Shown here piece by piece: positions 27,733 to 36,285 of a stretch of DNA of 64,000 nt. A program made the position numbers and the translations under genes. Below the pieces are notes generated by a model. The model did no database searches, was not told where the DNA came from, and saw nothing but the letters and a program-made list of their open reading frames with translations. This DNA comes from Streptomyces sp. SID14478. Its GTDB lineage: Bacteria > Actinomycetota > Actinomycetes > Streptomycetales > Streptomycetaceae. Every line of letters starts with the position of its first letter. The stretch's first letter is position 1. The stretch lies in NCBI RefSeq assembly GCF_010548525.1, contig NZ_JAAGMG010001065.1:1-64000 (forward strand). The letters run 5' to 3'.

Positions 27733-29184
27733 GTGCGCGCCCGTCTGCTTCCGCTGCTCATCGTCCTCATGGCGGGCGTGCTGCTCGCGCTGGGCTTCCC
27801 GCTCGCGGTGAGCGTGGCCTCCGCGCAGCAGCAGAAGGTCGTGGTCGACCGGATCGATGACACCGCCCGGTTCGCGTCGCTCGCGCAGTTCGTCACGACA
27901 CGTCCGGACGAGGGCGAACCGCACATGACGGACGAGCGGCAGCAGACGCTGCAGAACGAACTCGCCCGCTACCACGACGTGTACGGCATAAGGGCCGGTG
28001 TCTTCTACCGGGACTTCGAGCCGATGGGCCGGGCACCGGGAGACTTCCGGGTGCCCGCGGGCGGGGCCGTGCGCGCCGCCTACGACGAGGCACTGTACTC
28101 GCGCGGCAGCCACGACCCGTCGCAGGTGTGGCCGTGGCAGCGGGGCCGGCTCGTGGTCGCCTCGCCGGTCATCCGCGACGGCGATGTCGTCGCGGTCGTC
28201 GTCACGGACTCGCCCACCGGCGCGATGCGGGCCGCGACGTTGCGCGGCTGGCTCGTCATCGCGGCGGGCGAGGTGGCCGCGATGCTGCTCGCGATGGGCG
28301 CGGCGCTGCGGCTGACCGGCTGGGTGCTGCGTCCCGTGCGGGTGCTGGACGCGACCACCCACGACATCGCCACCGGGCGCCTGAAGTCGCGGGTCGCGGC
28401 GGCCGGCGGCCCTCCGGAACTTCGGCGCCTGGCCCGGTCGTTCAACGAGATGGCGGACAACGTCGAGGACGTGCTGGAGCAGCAGCGCGCCTTCGTCGCC
28501 GACGCCTCGCACCAGCTGCGCAATCCGCTCGCCGCCCTGATGTTGCGCATCGAAGTCCTGTCGTACGAACTACCGGAGGGGAACGAGGAGATCGCGTCCG
28601 TACGGGCCGAGGGCAAGCGCCTGGCCCGGGTCCTCGACGACCTGCTCGACCTGGCCCTGGCCGAGCACGCCGCCGCGGACCTGCAGCTGACCGACATCGG
28701 TGAGCTGGCCGCCGAGCGCGTCGAGGCCTGGCGCCTGAGCGCCGAGGAGAAGGGCGTGCGGCTGGTCGCCGACTGCCCCGCCGCGACCGGCTGGGCCGAT
28801 CCGATCGCACTGTCCAGCGCCCTGGACGCGGTGGTCGACAACGCCCTGAAGTTCACGCCGGTGGGCGAGCAGGTCACCGTCAAGGTCGCGGCGAACGGGG
28901 ACACCTGCTCCATCGAGGTCGCCGACCGCGGCCCCGGCCTGCGCGAGGAGGAGCTCGCGCGGATCGGCGACCGGTTCTGGCGCAGCGGACAGCACCAGAA
29001 CATCAAGGGCTCGGGCCTCGGCCTGTCCATCTCCCGGGCGCTGTTGGCCGCGGGGGGCGGCTCTCTCACGTACGCGCATCACGAGCCGCACGGACTGAAG
29101 GTGACGGTGCGCGTGCCCAGGACCGCGCCGGTGCCGCAGGCGCGGGACGCCCTCTCAGGCGCTCAGGGCTTGACGGAGCGGTAG
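27733..29184 (+). CDS. gluK: Sensor histidine kinase, GluK-type
   Basis: A 483-residue HK. N-terminal segment LLPLLIVLMAGVLLALGFPL, an extracytoplasmic sensor of about 140 residues, a second segment near 172-195 (LVIAAGEVAAMLLAMGAALR), HAMP (LRPVRVLDATTHDIATGRLK), the H-box FVADASHQLRNPLAAL with His260, the N-box DNALKFTP, and G-boxes DRGPGL and GSGLGLSISRAL. The GTG start at 27733 is preceded 6 nt upstream by the -10-like TAGAGT, so besides read-through from gluR it may have its own leaderless promoter. The 3' end overlaps the convergent TAXI gene by 22 nt. Confidence 0.92.
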   Translation: MRARLLPLLIVLMAGVLLALGFPLAVSVASAQQQKVVVDRIDDTARFASLAQFVTTRPDEGEPHMTDERQQTLQNELARYHDVYGIRAGVFYRDFEPMGRAPGDFRVPAGGAVRAAYDEALYSRGSHDPSQVWPWQRGRLVVASPVIRDGDVVAVVVTDSPTGAMRAATLRGWLVIAAGEVAAMLLAMGAALRLTGWVLRPVRVLDATTHDIATGRLKSRVAAAGGPPELRRLARSFNEMADNVEDVLEQQRAFVADASHQLRNPLAALMLRIEVLSYELPEGNEEIASVRAEGKRLARVLDDLLDLALAEHAAADLQLTDIGELAAERVEAWRLSAEEKGVRLVADCPAATGWADPIALSSALDAVVDNALKFTPVGEQVTVKVAANGDTCSIEVADRGPGLREEELARIGDRFWRSGQHQNIKGSGLGLSISRALLAAGGGSLTYAHHEPHGLKVTVRVPRTAPVPQARDALSGAQGLTER

Positions 29185-30158
29185 TAGCGGCGGGCGCCCT
29201 CGTGCAGCGCGAGCGGGTCCGTGTACACGGCCGTTCTGAGGTCGACGAGCTGCGCCGCGTGCACCTGTGTGCCGATGTGGTCGCGGCTGTCGATGACCGT
29301 ACGTGTCATCGCCTCGGTCAGTCCCGGGTCCGTGCGGTCGGTGGTCACCAGCAGGTTCGCGACGGCCAGCGTGCTGACGGCCTTGCCCTGCTGGGCGTAC
29401 GGGTAGGCGTCGGCGGGCATCACGGCGGCCCGGTAGTAGCGCGACTCGCCGCCCTGGTCGTGGAGCTTGTCGACCAGGCTGCCGAGTTCGACCAGACGGA
29501 TCGGGTACGCCTTCGACAGTTCGCGGACGTGGTTGGTGGGCAGACCGCCGGACCAGAAGAACGCATCGATCTTCTGCGACTTGAGGGCGGTCGGCATGGT
29601 GTCTATGCCGATGCCCACCGGTGTGACGTCCTTGTCGATGTCCAGACCGGCCGCCTTGAGCACCCGCTCCGCGATCAGCCGCACGCCGGACCGTTCCCCG
29701 CCGACGGCGACCTTCTTGCCCCGCAGGTCCGCGACCGACTTCACGGACGAGGAGCGGGGCACGACGAGCTGCATGTAGTCGTCGTAGAGCCGGGCGCAGC
29801 CGCGCAGGCTGGCCGCCCCCGGCAGCTTCTCGCGCTGGTACTTGGCGACCGCGTCCGCCGCGGTGATGGTGAAGTCGGCCTTGCCGGTGGCCACCCGCTC
29901 GACGTTGTCCCACGAGCCCTCGCTGCCGGTGAGGGTCACGCCGAGGTCGGGGAGGTCGCGGGCCAGCGCCTTCTTCAGCAGCTTTCCGTAGGTCTCGTAG
30001 ACGCCGGTGGAGGCGCCGGTGCTGATGGTGACCCGTCCCTTCTGGGTGGTCTCGCCCAGCGGAAGCAGCCACCACAGCAGCAGTCCGAACGCGACGAGCC
30101 CGGCCGTGGCGCCGGTGAGCGCACGGCGGCGGGTGATGCGGGCGAACGGCTGGGGCAT
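29163..30158 (-). CDS. TAXI-family TRAP transporter solute-binding protein
   Basis: A 331-residue extracytoplasmic receptor of the TAXI family. An N-terminal anchor/signal (ALTGATAGLVAFGLLLWWLL) is followed by VTISTGASTGVYETYGKLLK, the family hallmark, and by ERVATGKADFTITAADAVAK. DLRGKKVAVGGERSGVRLIA follows near residue 150, and IDAFFWSGGLPTNHVRELSK near 210. TAXI receptors often bind glutamate or glutamine-like ligands, so it may serve GluK or the transporter. No TRAP membrane (DctM-type) gene is in the window. ATG 30158 with AGGA upstream. Confidence 0.87.
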   Translation of the reverse strand: MPQPFARITRRRALTGATAGLVAFGLLLWWLLPLGETTQKGRVTISTGASTGVYETYGKLLKKALARDLPDLGVTLTGSEGSWDNVERVATGKADFTITAADAVAKYQREKLPGAASLRGCARLYDDYMQLVVPRSSSVKSVADLRGKKVAVGGERSGVRLIAERVLKAAGLDIDKDVTPVGIGIDTMPTALKSQKIDAFFWSGGLPTNHVRELSKAYPIRLVELGSLVDKLHDQGGESRYYRAAVMPADAYPYAQQGKAVSTLAVANLLVTTDRTDPGLTEAMTRTVIDSRDHIGTQVHAAQLVDLRTAVYTDPLALHEGARRYYRSVKP

Positions 30159-30213
30159 GCGCGCGATCCTGCCAGTTCGCACCGCGCGCTGACCAGGCCT
30201 TGCGGTTCTCCTC

Positions 30214-30243
30214 GGAGCCGCACCTCGGTGGCGGTGCGGCTCC
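30214..30243. terminator. Terminator after the TIGR01777 gene
   Basis: GGAGCCGCACC and GGTGCGGCTCC pair perfectly around an 8-nt loop, 30 nt beyond the stop of the minus-strand epimerase gene. Confidence 0.8.
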
Positions 30244-30272
30244 TGGTTCCGGCGGTGTACGAGGCCAGGTGT

Positions 30273-31202
30273 TCAGCGGCGTACGAGATCGCGTGCGGCG
30301 CTCTCCCAGTCGTCGTACGCGAAGGAGAACCCCGCGTCCAGGAGCCGGCCAGGCACCACCCGGCGGCTCTTGAGGAGCAGCTCCGTGTCCGAGCGCAGGG
30401 CGAAGGCGCCGAGCCCGGCCATCCACCGGGTGGCGGGCAGGCCGAGCGGGATCCGCCGCGCGCGGCGCAGGACGCGCATGAACTCGCGCTGGGGGAGCGG
30501 GTGCGGCGCGGCGAGGTTCACCGGCCCCCGGAGGTCCTCCCGGGCGATCAGGAACTCGACCGCGCGCACGAAGTCCTGGCCGTGGATCCAGGACATGTAC
30601 TGGCGGCCGCCCGCGACCGGGCCGCCGAGGCCGAGCCGTGTCAGCCACGACAGCACGTCGAAGACGCCTCCGCGGTCGGGGCTCATCACCATCGCGGCGC
30701 GCAGGGCGACCTTGCGGGTGTCCGGGGTGTCCGCCTCCTCCTGTGCGCGCTCCCACTGCCGGGCGATGTGCACGCTGTACGCCCAGTAGTCGGGGACACC
30801 GGGTTCGGTGCCGCCGAGGACGCCGTTCGCCTCGTCGTGGGCAGCACCGAAAGTGTGGGCGTAGAGGGTTGCCGTGCTCATCTGCAGCCAGAGCGCCGGC
30901 GGGCGGCCCGCCGCCCGGATGGCCTCGCCCACGGCGCGGGCGGAGTCGACGCGCGAGTCCAGCATGGCCTTGAGGTTCTCGGGTGTGTAGCGGCAACTCA
31001 CGCTGCGCCCGGCCAGGTTGATGACGACGTCGCTGCCGTCGATCTCCTTGTACCAGGCCCCGGCGCTCCGGCCGTCCCACGCCACCTCGCCCGCGCGCGT
31101 GGGAGCTCTGCTCAGTACGACGACCTCGTGTCCGGCAGCGGTCAGTGCGCGGCGCAGAACACTCCCGACCTGTCCGGTCCCGCCTGGAATCACGATCTTC
31201 AT
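30273..31202 (-). CDS. TIGR01777-family NAD(P)-binding epimerase-like protein
   Basis: A 309-residue extended short-chain dehydrogenase-like protein (YfcH/SulA-type) with a C-terminal DUF1731 part. The Rossmann motif IVIPGGTGQVGSVLRRAL is at the N-terminus, DVVINLAGRSVSCRYTPENL near residue 57 and QMSTATLYAHTF near 107. The DUF1731 helix set (RIPLGLPATRWMAGLGAFAL) is near 248. The reaction is unknown. ATG 31202 follows GGGGGG by 4 nt. A weak AT-rich patch (TTCAAAATACC) upstream may be its promoter. Confidence 0.88.
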   Translation of the reverse strand: MKIVIPGGTGQVGSVLRRALTAAGHEVVVLSRAPTRAGEVAWDGRSAGAWYKEIDGSDVVINLAGRSVSCRYTPENLKAMLDSRVDSARAVGEAIRAAGRPPALWLQMSTATLYAHTFGAAHDEANGVLGGTEPGVPDYWAYSVHIARQWERAQEEADTPDTRKVALRAAMVMSPDRGGVFDVLSWLTRLGLGGPVAGGRQYMSWIHGQDFVRAVEFLIAREDLRGPVNLAAPHPLPQREFMRVLRRARRIPLGLPATRWMAGLGAFALRSDTELLLKSRRVVPGRLLDAGFSFAYDDWESAARDLVRR

Positions 31203-31407
31203 GACGCCCCCCTACGGTGAGTTGAACGTGTTCAAAATACCGTAGGCGACAAGAAGGCGAGAATCCGGGGCGGTCCTTGCCCGTCCGTTCCGTCCGCAAG
31301 CTCAGTCGTCGCTCCGACCTGGAGCGAAGTGAGGGGTGATTGGTGGTGGAGCACCCCGGAACCAGGCGGGAGAAAGGGTCCTCCCGGGACCGCATACCCT
31401 GGAGACC

Positions 31408-32931
31408 ATGACCCGTAGCGACCGGAGCCAGGCAGTGGACGTCCAGAACCCCAAGACATACGAAGTGCTGACCTACGGGTGCCAGATGAACGTCCACGAC
31501 TCCGAGCGCTTGTCGGGCCTCCTTGAGGACGCGGGTTACGTCCGGGCGCCCGAGGGCTCCGACGGCGACGCCGACGTCGTCGTCTTCAATACCTGCGCGG
31601 TCCGCGAGAACGCGGACAACAAGCTCTACGGCAACCTGGGCCGGCTCGCTCCCCGTAAGACCACGCGTCCGGGGATGCAGATCGCCGTCGGCGGCTGCCT
31701 CGCGCAGAAGGACCGCGACACCATCGTGAAGAAGGCGCCCTGGGTGGACGTCGTCTTCGGCACGCACAACATCGGCAAGCTGCCCGTCCTCCTGGAGCGC
31801 GCCCGCATCCAGGAGGAGGCGCAGGTCGAGATCGCCGAGTCGCTCGAGGCCTTCCCGTCCACGCTGCCGACCCGCCGCGAGAGCGCGTACGCGGCCTGGG
31901 TCTCCATCTCGGTCGGCTGCAACAACACCTGCACCTTCTGCATCGTCCCCGCCCTGCGCGGCAAGGAGAAGGACCGCAGGACCGGCGACATCCTCGCCGA
32001 GATCGAGGCACTGGTCGCCGAGGGCGTCTCCGAGATCACGCTGCTCGGCCAGAACGTCAACGCCTACGGCAGCGACATCGGCGACCGCGAGGCCTTCAGC
32101 AAGCTGCTGCGCGCCTGCGGGAAGATCGAGGGCCTGGAGCGCGTGCGCTTCACGTCCCCGCACCCGCGCGACTTCACGGACGACGTGATCGCCGCCATGG
32201 CCGAGACGCCGAACGTGATGCCGCAGCTCCACATGCCGATGCAGTCCGGCTCGGACACGGTCCTCAAGGCGATGCGCCGCTCGTACCGCCAGGAGCGCTT
32301 CCTGGGGATCATCGACAAGGTCCGCGCCGCCATCCCGTACGCGGCCATCACCACCGACATCATCGTGGGATTCCCCGGCGAGACCGAGGAGGACTTCGAG
32401 CAGACGATGCACGCCGTGCGCGAGGCCCGCTTCTCCGCGGCCTTCACCTTCCAGTACTCCAAGCGCCCCGGAACGCCGGCGGCGACCATGGAGAACCAGG
32501 TCCCCAAGGAGGTCGTGCAGGCACGCTACGAGCGTCTGGTCGCCCTTCAGGAGGAGATCTCCTGGGAGGAGAACAAGAAGCAGGTCGGCCGCACCCTGGA
32601 CCTCATGGTCGCCGAAGGAGAGGGCCGCAAGGACGGTGCGACGCACCGCCTGTCCGGCCGCGCCCCCGACAACCGCCTGGTCCACTTCACCAAGCCGGAC
32701 ACCGAGGTCCGTCCCGGCGACGTGGTCACGGTCGAGATCACCTACGCCGCCCCGCACCACCTCCTCGCCGAGGGCCCCGTCCTGAACGTGCGCCCCACGC
32801 GCGCGGGCGACGCCTGGGAGAAGCGCAACAAGGAAGCGCAGGACAAGCAGCAGGGCGTCATGCTGGGCCTGCCCCAGGTGGGCGTCCCGGAGCCGCTGCC
32901 GGTGGTCACCGGAGGCTGCGCCGTCGACTGA
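31408..32931 (+). CDS. miaB: tRNA-2-methylthio-N6-dimethylallyladenosine synthase MiaB
   Basis: A 507-residue radical-SAM methylthiotransferase that modifies i6A37 of tRNA made by MiaA. The UPF0004 domain has Cys25, Cys63 and Cys97 for the second Fe-S cluster. The radical SAM motif CNNTCTFC has Cys171, Cys175 and Cys178. The TRAM domain follows near residue 385. ATG 31408 lies 7 nt after the -10-like TACCCT; GGAG also sits at 31401. miaA is 1.8 kb downstream. Confidence 0.97.
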   Translation: MTRSDRSQAVDVQNPKTYEVLTYGCQMNVHDSERLSGLLEDAGYVRAPEGSDGDADVVVFNTCAVRENADNKLYGNLGRLAPRKTTRPGMQIAVGGCLAQKDRDTIVKKAPWVDVVFGTHNIGKLPVLLERARIQEEAQVEIAESLEAFPSTLPTRRESAYAAWVSISVGCNNTCTFCIVPALRGKEKDRRTGDILAEIEALVAEGVSEITLLGQNVNAYGSDIGDREAFSKLLRACGKIEGLERVRFTSPHPRDFTDDVIAAMAETPNVMPQLHMPMQSGSDTVLKAMRRSYRQERFLGIIDKVRAAIPYAAITTDIIVGFPGETEEDFEQTMHAVREARFSAAFTFQYSKRPGTPAATMENQVPKEVVQARYERLVALQEEISWEENKKQVGRTLDLMVAEGEGRKDGATHRLSGRAPDNRLVHFTKPDTEVRPGDVVTVEITYAAPHHLLAEGPVLNVRPTRAGDAWEKRNKEAQDKQQGVMLGLPQVGVPEPLPVVTGGCAVD

Positions 32932-33058
32932 CCGGCTGTGACGGGGGAGCGGACCACGGCCCACCGCGTCGATCACTGCGGAGCACGGCAAGGGCGACCA
33001 CGTGCAGAGCATGGGGCGCCCTGACCACGTACTGCCTGCCGTACAGCCTCGCGGAGCC

Positions 33059-33088
33059 GGTCCGGAGCGATCCGGAGCGGTCCGGAGC
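33059..33088 (+). repeat. Three 10-nt repeats
   Basis: G[G/A]TCCGGAGC is repeated three times without gaps in the 256-nt spacer between miaB and the next gene. No gene is visible in that spacer. Confidence 0.6.
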
Positions 33089-33187
33089 ACCGGGCGGCCC
33101 GCCCCGGCCGCCACACGACGGGGTCGGCCGATCCCCGGTACGCGGTCCCTCCCTGTCGGCGTTCCCCCGAGCAGTAGGCTGCTGATC

Positions 33188-33904
33188 ATGCTCGTAGCCG
33201 CCGCCGTCTGCCCCTGCCCGCCTCTCCTCGTCCCCGAGGTTGCCGCGGGGGCCGCTCCCGAGCTGGACGCCGCCCGGGCGGCGTCCGAGGAGGCGCTCGG
33301 TGCGGTGCTCGCCGCCGCGCCGGACGTGCTGTGGGTGATCGGCGCGGGGCCGCGTCAGGGAGTCCACCAGCCGGGCTCCAGGGGCACCTTCCGCCCCTTC
33401 GGTGTCGACCTCGACGTGCACCTCGGGGCACCGGCCGCCGAGCCCGCCGCGGCCACTCTGCCGCCGTCCCTCTCCGTAGGGGCGTGGCTGATCGCGCGCG
33501 CGGGCTGGACGGGCGAGGTGCGGGGCTACGAGGTCAGCGGTGACGGCTCGTCGTTCGCCCACGCGGACGGCGCCTGGCGTCTCGCGGAGGGCCGCACGGG
33601 GCAGGAACGCGTGGGCTTCCTGGTCGTGGGCGACGGCACCGCCTGCCGCACCGTGAAGGCGCCCGGCTACCTCGACGAGCGCGCCGAAGGCGTGGACGCC
33701 CGGATCGCCGAGGCCCTGCGCACCCTGGATCACGACAACTACCTGGCCCAGCTGGACGCCACTCTCGCCGACGAGCTGAAGATCTCCGGACGCGCGCCGT
33801 GGCAGATCCTGACGGGGGCGTGGGAAAAGGCCGACGGGACGGCCCGCCTCCTGTACGAGGACGCGCCCTACGGAGTCGGCTATTTCGTGGCTTCCTGGAC
33901 GTGA
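33188..33904 (+). CDS. Class III extradiol dioxygenase-like protein
   Basis: A 238-residue protein resembling the LigB-type/AmmeMemoRadiSam B-like extradiol dioxygenase family common in actinobacteria. It opens with LVAAAVCPCPPLLVPEV, where the usual metal-binding His of the family is replaced by Cys/Pro-rich sequence. TLDHDNYLAQLDATLADELK and RAPWQILTGAWEK lie near the C-terminus. Catalysis is doubtful. The ATG at 33188 lies 7 nt after TAGGCT, consistent with a leaderless mRNA. A very strong bidirectional terminator follows. Confidence 0.7.
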   Translation: MLVAAAVCPCPPLLVPEVAAGAAPELDAARAASEEALGAVLAAAPDVLWVIGAGPRQGVHQPGSRGTFRPFGVDLDVHLGAPAAEPAAATLPPSLSVGAWLIARAGWTGEVRGYEVSGDGSSFAHADGAWRLAEGRTGQERVGFLVVGDGTACRTVKAPGYLDERAEGVDARIAEALRTLDHDNYLAQLDATLADELKISGRAPWQILTGAWEKADGTARLLYEDAPYGVGYFVASWT

Positions 33905-33926
33905 GCAGCAGCCGGCTGTGAACGGC

Positions 33927-33960
33927 GACGGCCGCGAAGCCCTCGGGCTTCGCGGCCGTC
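33927..33960. terminator. Very stable bidirectional terminator
   Basis: GACGGCCGCGAAGCCC pairs perfectly with GGGCTTCGCGGCCGTC with only a 2-nt tip, between the convergent dioxygenase-like and antitoxin-like genes. Confidence 0.85.
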
Positions 33961-33984
33961 CGCCGTCTGCGACGCGCGCTGCGT

Positions 33985-34239
33985 TCAGGACGCCGCGGGC
34001 GGAGACGGCGGGGTACCACCGTCCTTGCTGTCCGGACCGGAGAGCTTGTCCAGGGCGTCCTTCGCCTTCTCCGAGCCCTGCTGGATCTTGTCGCTGTACT
34101 TGCCCTTGGTCTTGTCGTCGACCACCTTGGCCGCCTTGTCCAGGCCCTGGTCGATCTTGTCCCCGTGCTGTTGCGCGAGGTCGGAGACCTTGTCCTTGGC
34201 AGGGCTGAGCTTGGCCTTCAAGTTGTCCAGGAAGCCCAT
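33985..34239 (-). CDS. Rv0909/MT0933-type antitoxin-like small protein
   Basis: An 84-residue Lys/Asp-rich helical protein of the MT0933 (PF14013-like) family. It begins MGFLDNLKAKLSPAKDKVSD and continues with repeating amphipathic KIDQGLDKAAK and KIQQGSEKAKDALDKL units, then a disordered Pro/Ser tail. Family members are named antitoxins in mycobacteria, but no toxin gene is adjacent here, so the label is by similarity only. ATG 34239 has GGGAAGG upstream. It may share a transcript with the acidic protein 22 nt upstream. Confidence 0.75.
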   Translation of the reverse strand: MGFLDNLKAKLSPAKDKVSDLAQQHGDKIDQGLDKAAKVVDDKTKGKYSDKIQQGSEKAKDALDKLSGPDSKDGGTPPSPPAAS

Positions 34240-34261
34240 GGATTCACCTTCCCTCGCGGAA

Positions 34262-34555
34262 CTACTTGCGGACGCTCTCGCCGGCCTCGTTGTCGGCGGC
34301 CTGTTCCGCGGACTGCTGCTTCGGAATCTCCACGTTCTCCGCGGTGTCCGCAGCGGCGGCCTCGGCAGTCTCACCGGCCTCCGTCTCCTCGGCCTTCTGC
34401 TCGGCCTCGGCGGCTTCGACGGCCTCGGACGCGGACTCGGTGCCCTGGTCGGCGTCCGAGGCGGGCTCGGCCGTCACAGCGGCGGCCTGAGCCTCGGACG
34501 GAGACACCGCGTCGTTGTCCTTGGCCTTGCGGCGAAACATGGCAAAAACGCCCAT
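34262..34555 (-). CDS. Small acidic Ala/Glu-rich protein of unknown function
   Basis: A 97-residue protein. A short basic N-terminus (MFRRKAKDND) is followed by a long Ala/Glu/Ser/Thr-rich acidic region (about residues 18-85) predicted to be disordered or a weak coiled coil. No domain is recognised. ATG 34555 has GGAG 5 nt upstream; upstream in-frame extension is not supported. It is on the same strand as and 22 nt ahead of the antitoxin-like gene. Confidence 0.7.
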   Translation of the reverse strand: MGVFAMFRRKAKDNDAVSPSEAQAAAVTAEPASDADQGTESASEAVEAAEAEQKAEETEAGETAEAAAADTAENVEIPKQQSAEQAADNEAGESVRK

Positions 34556-34737
34556 TTCAACTCCATACGTTACTCGTGTGGGCGAAATCCCGCCCTGCCC
34601 GGTGCGTCCCATTGCGTCGCCCGGGTCACCGGCCCTCGAAACCGGCGGCTGGAACCTCGCAACAGGCAACGACCCCGGATCCGTGCCGTCACGTAGCTCG
34701 TTCGAGAAGAGGCCCCCGGGTTTGCGAGACTGGGGCA

Positions 34738-35676
34738 GTGAGTAGCGCAGCTCCCGCCCCGCGGGTCATCGCCGTCGTCGGTCCCACCGCGGCGGGAAAG
34801 TCAGATCTCGGTGTCTTCCTCGCCAAGGAACTCGGCGGCGAAGTCGTCAACGCCGACTCCATGCAGCTGTACCGGGGGATGGACATCGGCACCGCCAAGC
34901 TGACGCCCGAGGAGCGCGCCGGAGTGCCGCACCACCTCCTGGACATCTGGGACGTCACGGTGACCGCGAGCGTCGCCGAGTACCAGAAGCTCGCCCGCGC
35001 CGAGATCGACCGCCTCCTTGCCGAAGGCCGCTGGCCCGTCCTCGTAGGCGGATCGGGGCTCTACGTAAGAGGGGCCGTCGACAAGATGGAGTTCCCCGGC
35101 ACCGACCCCGAGGTCCGCGCCCGCCTGGAGGAGGAACTCGTGCAGCGCGGTTCCGGCGCCCTGCACGCCCGCCTCGCCGCCGCCGACCCGGAGGCCGCCG
35201 CCGCGATCCTGCCGAGCAACGGCCGGCGCATCGTGCGGGCCCTCGAAGTCATCGAGATCACCGGAAAGCCGTTCACGGCCAACCTCCCCGGACACGACTC
35301 CGTCTACGACACCGTCCAGATCGGCGTCGACGTCGCCCGCCCCGAACTCGACGAACGCATCGCCACGCGCGTGGACCGCATGTGGGAGGAGGGCCTCGTC
35401 GACGAGGTGCGATCCCTGGAGGCCGAGGGCCTGCGCGAAGGGCGTACGGCGTCGCGCGCGCTCGGCTACCAGCAGGTCCTCGCCGCCCTCGCGGGGGAGT
35501 GCACCGAACAGGAGGCGCGCTCGGAGACGATCCGTGCCACCAAACGCTTCGCGCGCCGCCAGGACTCATGGTTCAGGCGGGACCCGCGGGTGCACTGGCT
35601 CAGTGGGGCGCTCGCCGAACGCGGGGAACTCCCGGACCGGGCAATGGCGTTGGTCGAACGACCGGTTACAGCCTGA
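34738..35676 (+). CDS. miaA: tRNA dimethylallyltransferase MiaA
   Basis: A 312-residue enzyme adding a dimethylallyl group to A37 of tRNAs reading U-starting codons, the substrate of MiaB. P-loop GPTAAGKS at residues 15-22, NADSMQLYRGMDIGTAK near 39 (catalytic Asp), PVLVGGSGLYVRG near 99, RTASRALGYQQVL near 240. The GTG start at 34738 follows the -10-like GAGACT by 6 nt and is probably leaderless. The small membrane-protein gene and dapF follow in the same direction. Confidence 0.96.
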   Translation: MSSAAPAPRVIAVVGPTAAGKSDLGVFLAKELGGEVVNADSMQLYRGMDIGTAKLTPEERAGVPHHLLDIWDVTVTASVAEYQKLARAEIDRLLAEGRWPVLVGGSGLYVRGAVDKMEFPGTDPEVRARLEEELVQRGSGALHARLAAADPEAAAAILPSNGRRIVRALEVIEITGKPFTANLPGHDSVYDTVQIGVDVARPELDERIATRVDRMWEEGLVDEVRSLEAEGLREGRTASRALGYQQVLAALAGECTEQEARSETIRATKRFARRQDSWFRRDPRVHWLSGALAERGELPDRAMALVERPVTA

Positions 35677-35783
35677 TCACGTGATGGCATCGGGACGCTC
35701 GGGCGGTCATCGCGGCCTCTTGGAGCGTGCCATCATCGACCATCGATCGACCAGTGGAGTCCGAAGTGGGAGGGCGCGTGGCG

Positions 35784-36251
35784 ATGGAGGCCGGCCCTCG
35801 TGACACCGCACCGGGCGGGGAACAGTTGAGCCCCGACGGTCCTCAGGCGATCCCCGACGGCGTGGTCGCCGACGGTCCGACCGCCGACGAGATCACGGCA
35901 CAGACCGGCGCCGCCGAGGTCGAGGTCGAGCTGCGCCCGCAGCGCAGGCTCCGCATCTGGCAGCTCGCCCCCATCGTGATCCTGGCCACCATCGGCTCCC
36001 TGATGTTCGCGTTCCCGCTGTTCTTCGAGTTCGGCGACGGCGGCGCGGTCGTCGCCATGCTCGGCCTGCTGATCAGTTCGTGCGCGGCCGGCTGGGGCAT
36101 GATGGCGGCCCGCCGGGTGGGCTACACACTGCCCGGTTTCCCGCCGCGCGGCTCGGGCAGATGGCCGGACTGGCGCGTGGTGAGTGCCTACGTGGTCGTG
36201 GTGGCGGCAGTGGCGGTGCTGGCCGTCTGGCGCGTGGCCCGGCTCCGCTGA
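35784..36251 (+). CDS. Small membrane protein of unknown function
   Basis: A 155-residue protein with an acidic disordered N-terminus (to about 65) and three hydrophobic segments: LAPIVILATIGSLMFAFPLF, AVVAMLGLLISSCAAGWGMM and VVSAYVVVVAAVAVLAVWRV. No recognised family. The start is ATG 35784, with GGGAGGG 9 nt upstream; GTG 35778 and 35727 are alternatives. It lies between miaA and dapF in many Streptomyces, from memory. Confidence 0.7.
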   Translation: MEAGPRDTAPGGEQLSPDGPQAIPDGVVADGPTADEITAQTGAAEVEVELRPQRRLRIWQLAPIVILATIGSLMFAFPLFFEFGDGGAVVAMLGLLISSCAAGWGMMAARRVGYTLPGFPPRGSGRWPDWRVVSAYVVVVAAVAVLAVWRVARLR

Positions 36252-36285
36252 ACCGGTTGTCGGACCCATCTCGTACGATCGAGAA

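Noticed and set aside
33153-33180. CTGTCGGCG upstream of TAGGCT as another RecA-NDp promoter
   Set aside because: The spacer is 13 nt rather than 8 and the first half is imperfect.
29155-33189. Minus-strand open frame of over 1300 codons around the TAXI and miaB region
   Set aside because: It is a composite of antisense frames of miaB and other genes; the low-complexity Arg/Gly/Ala translation has no domain.
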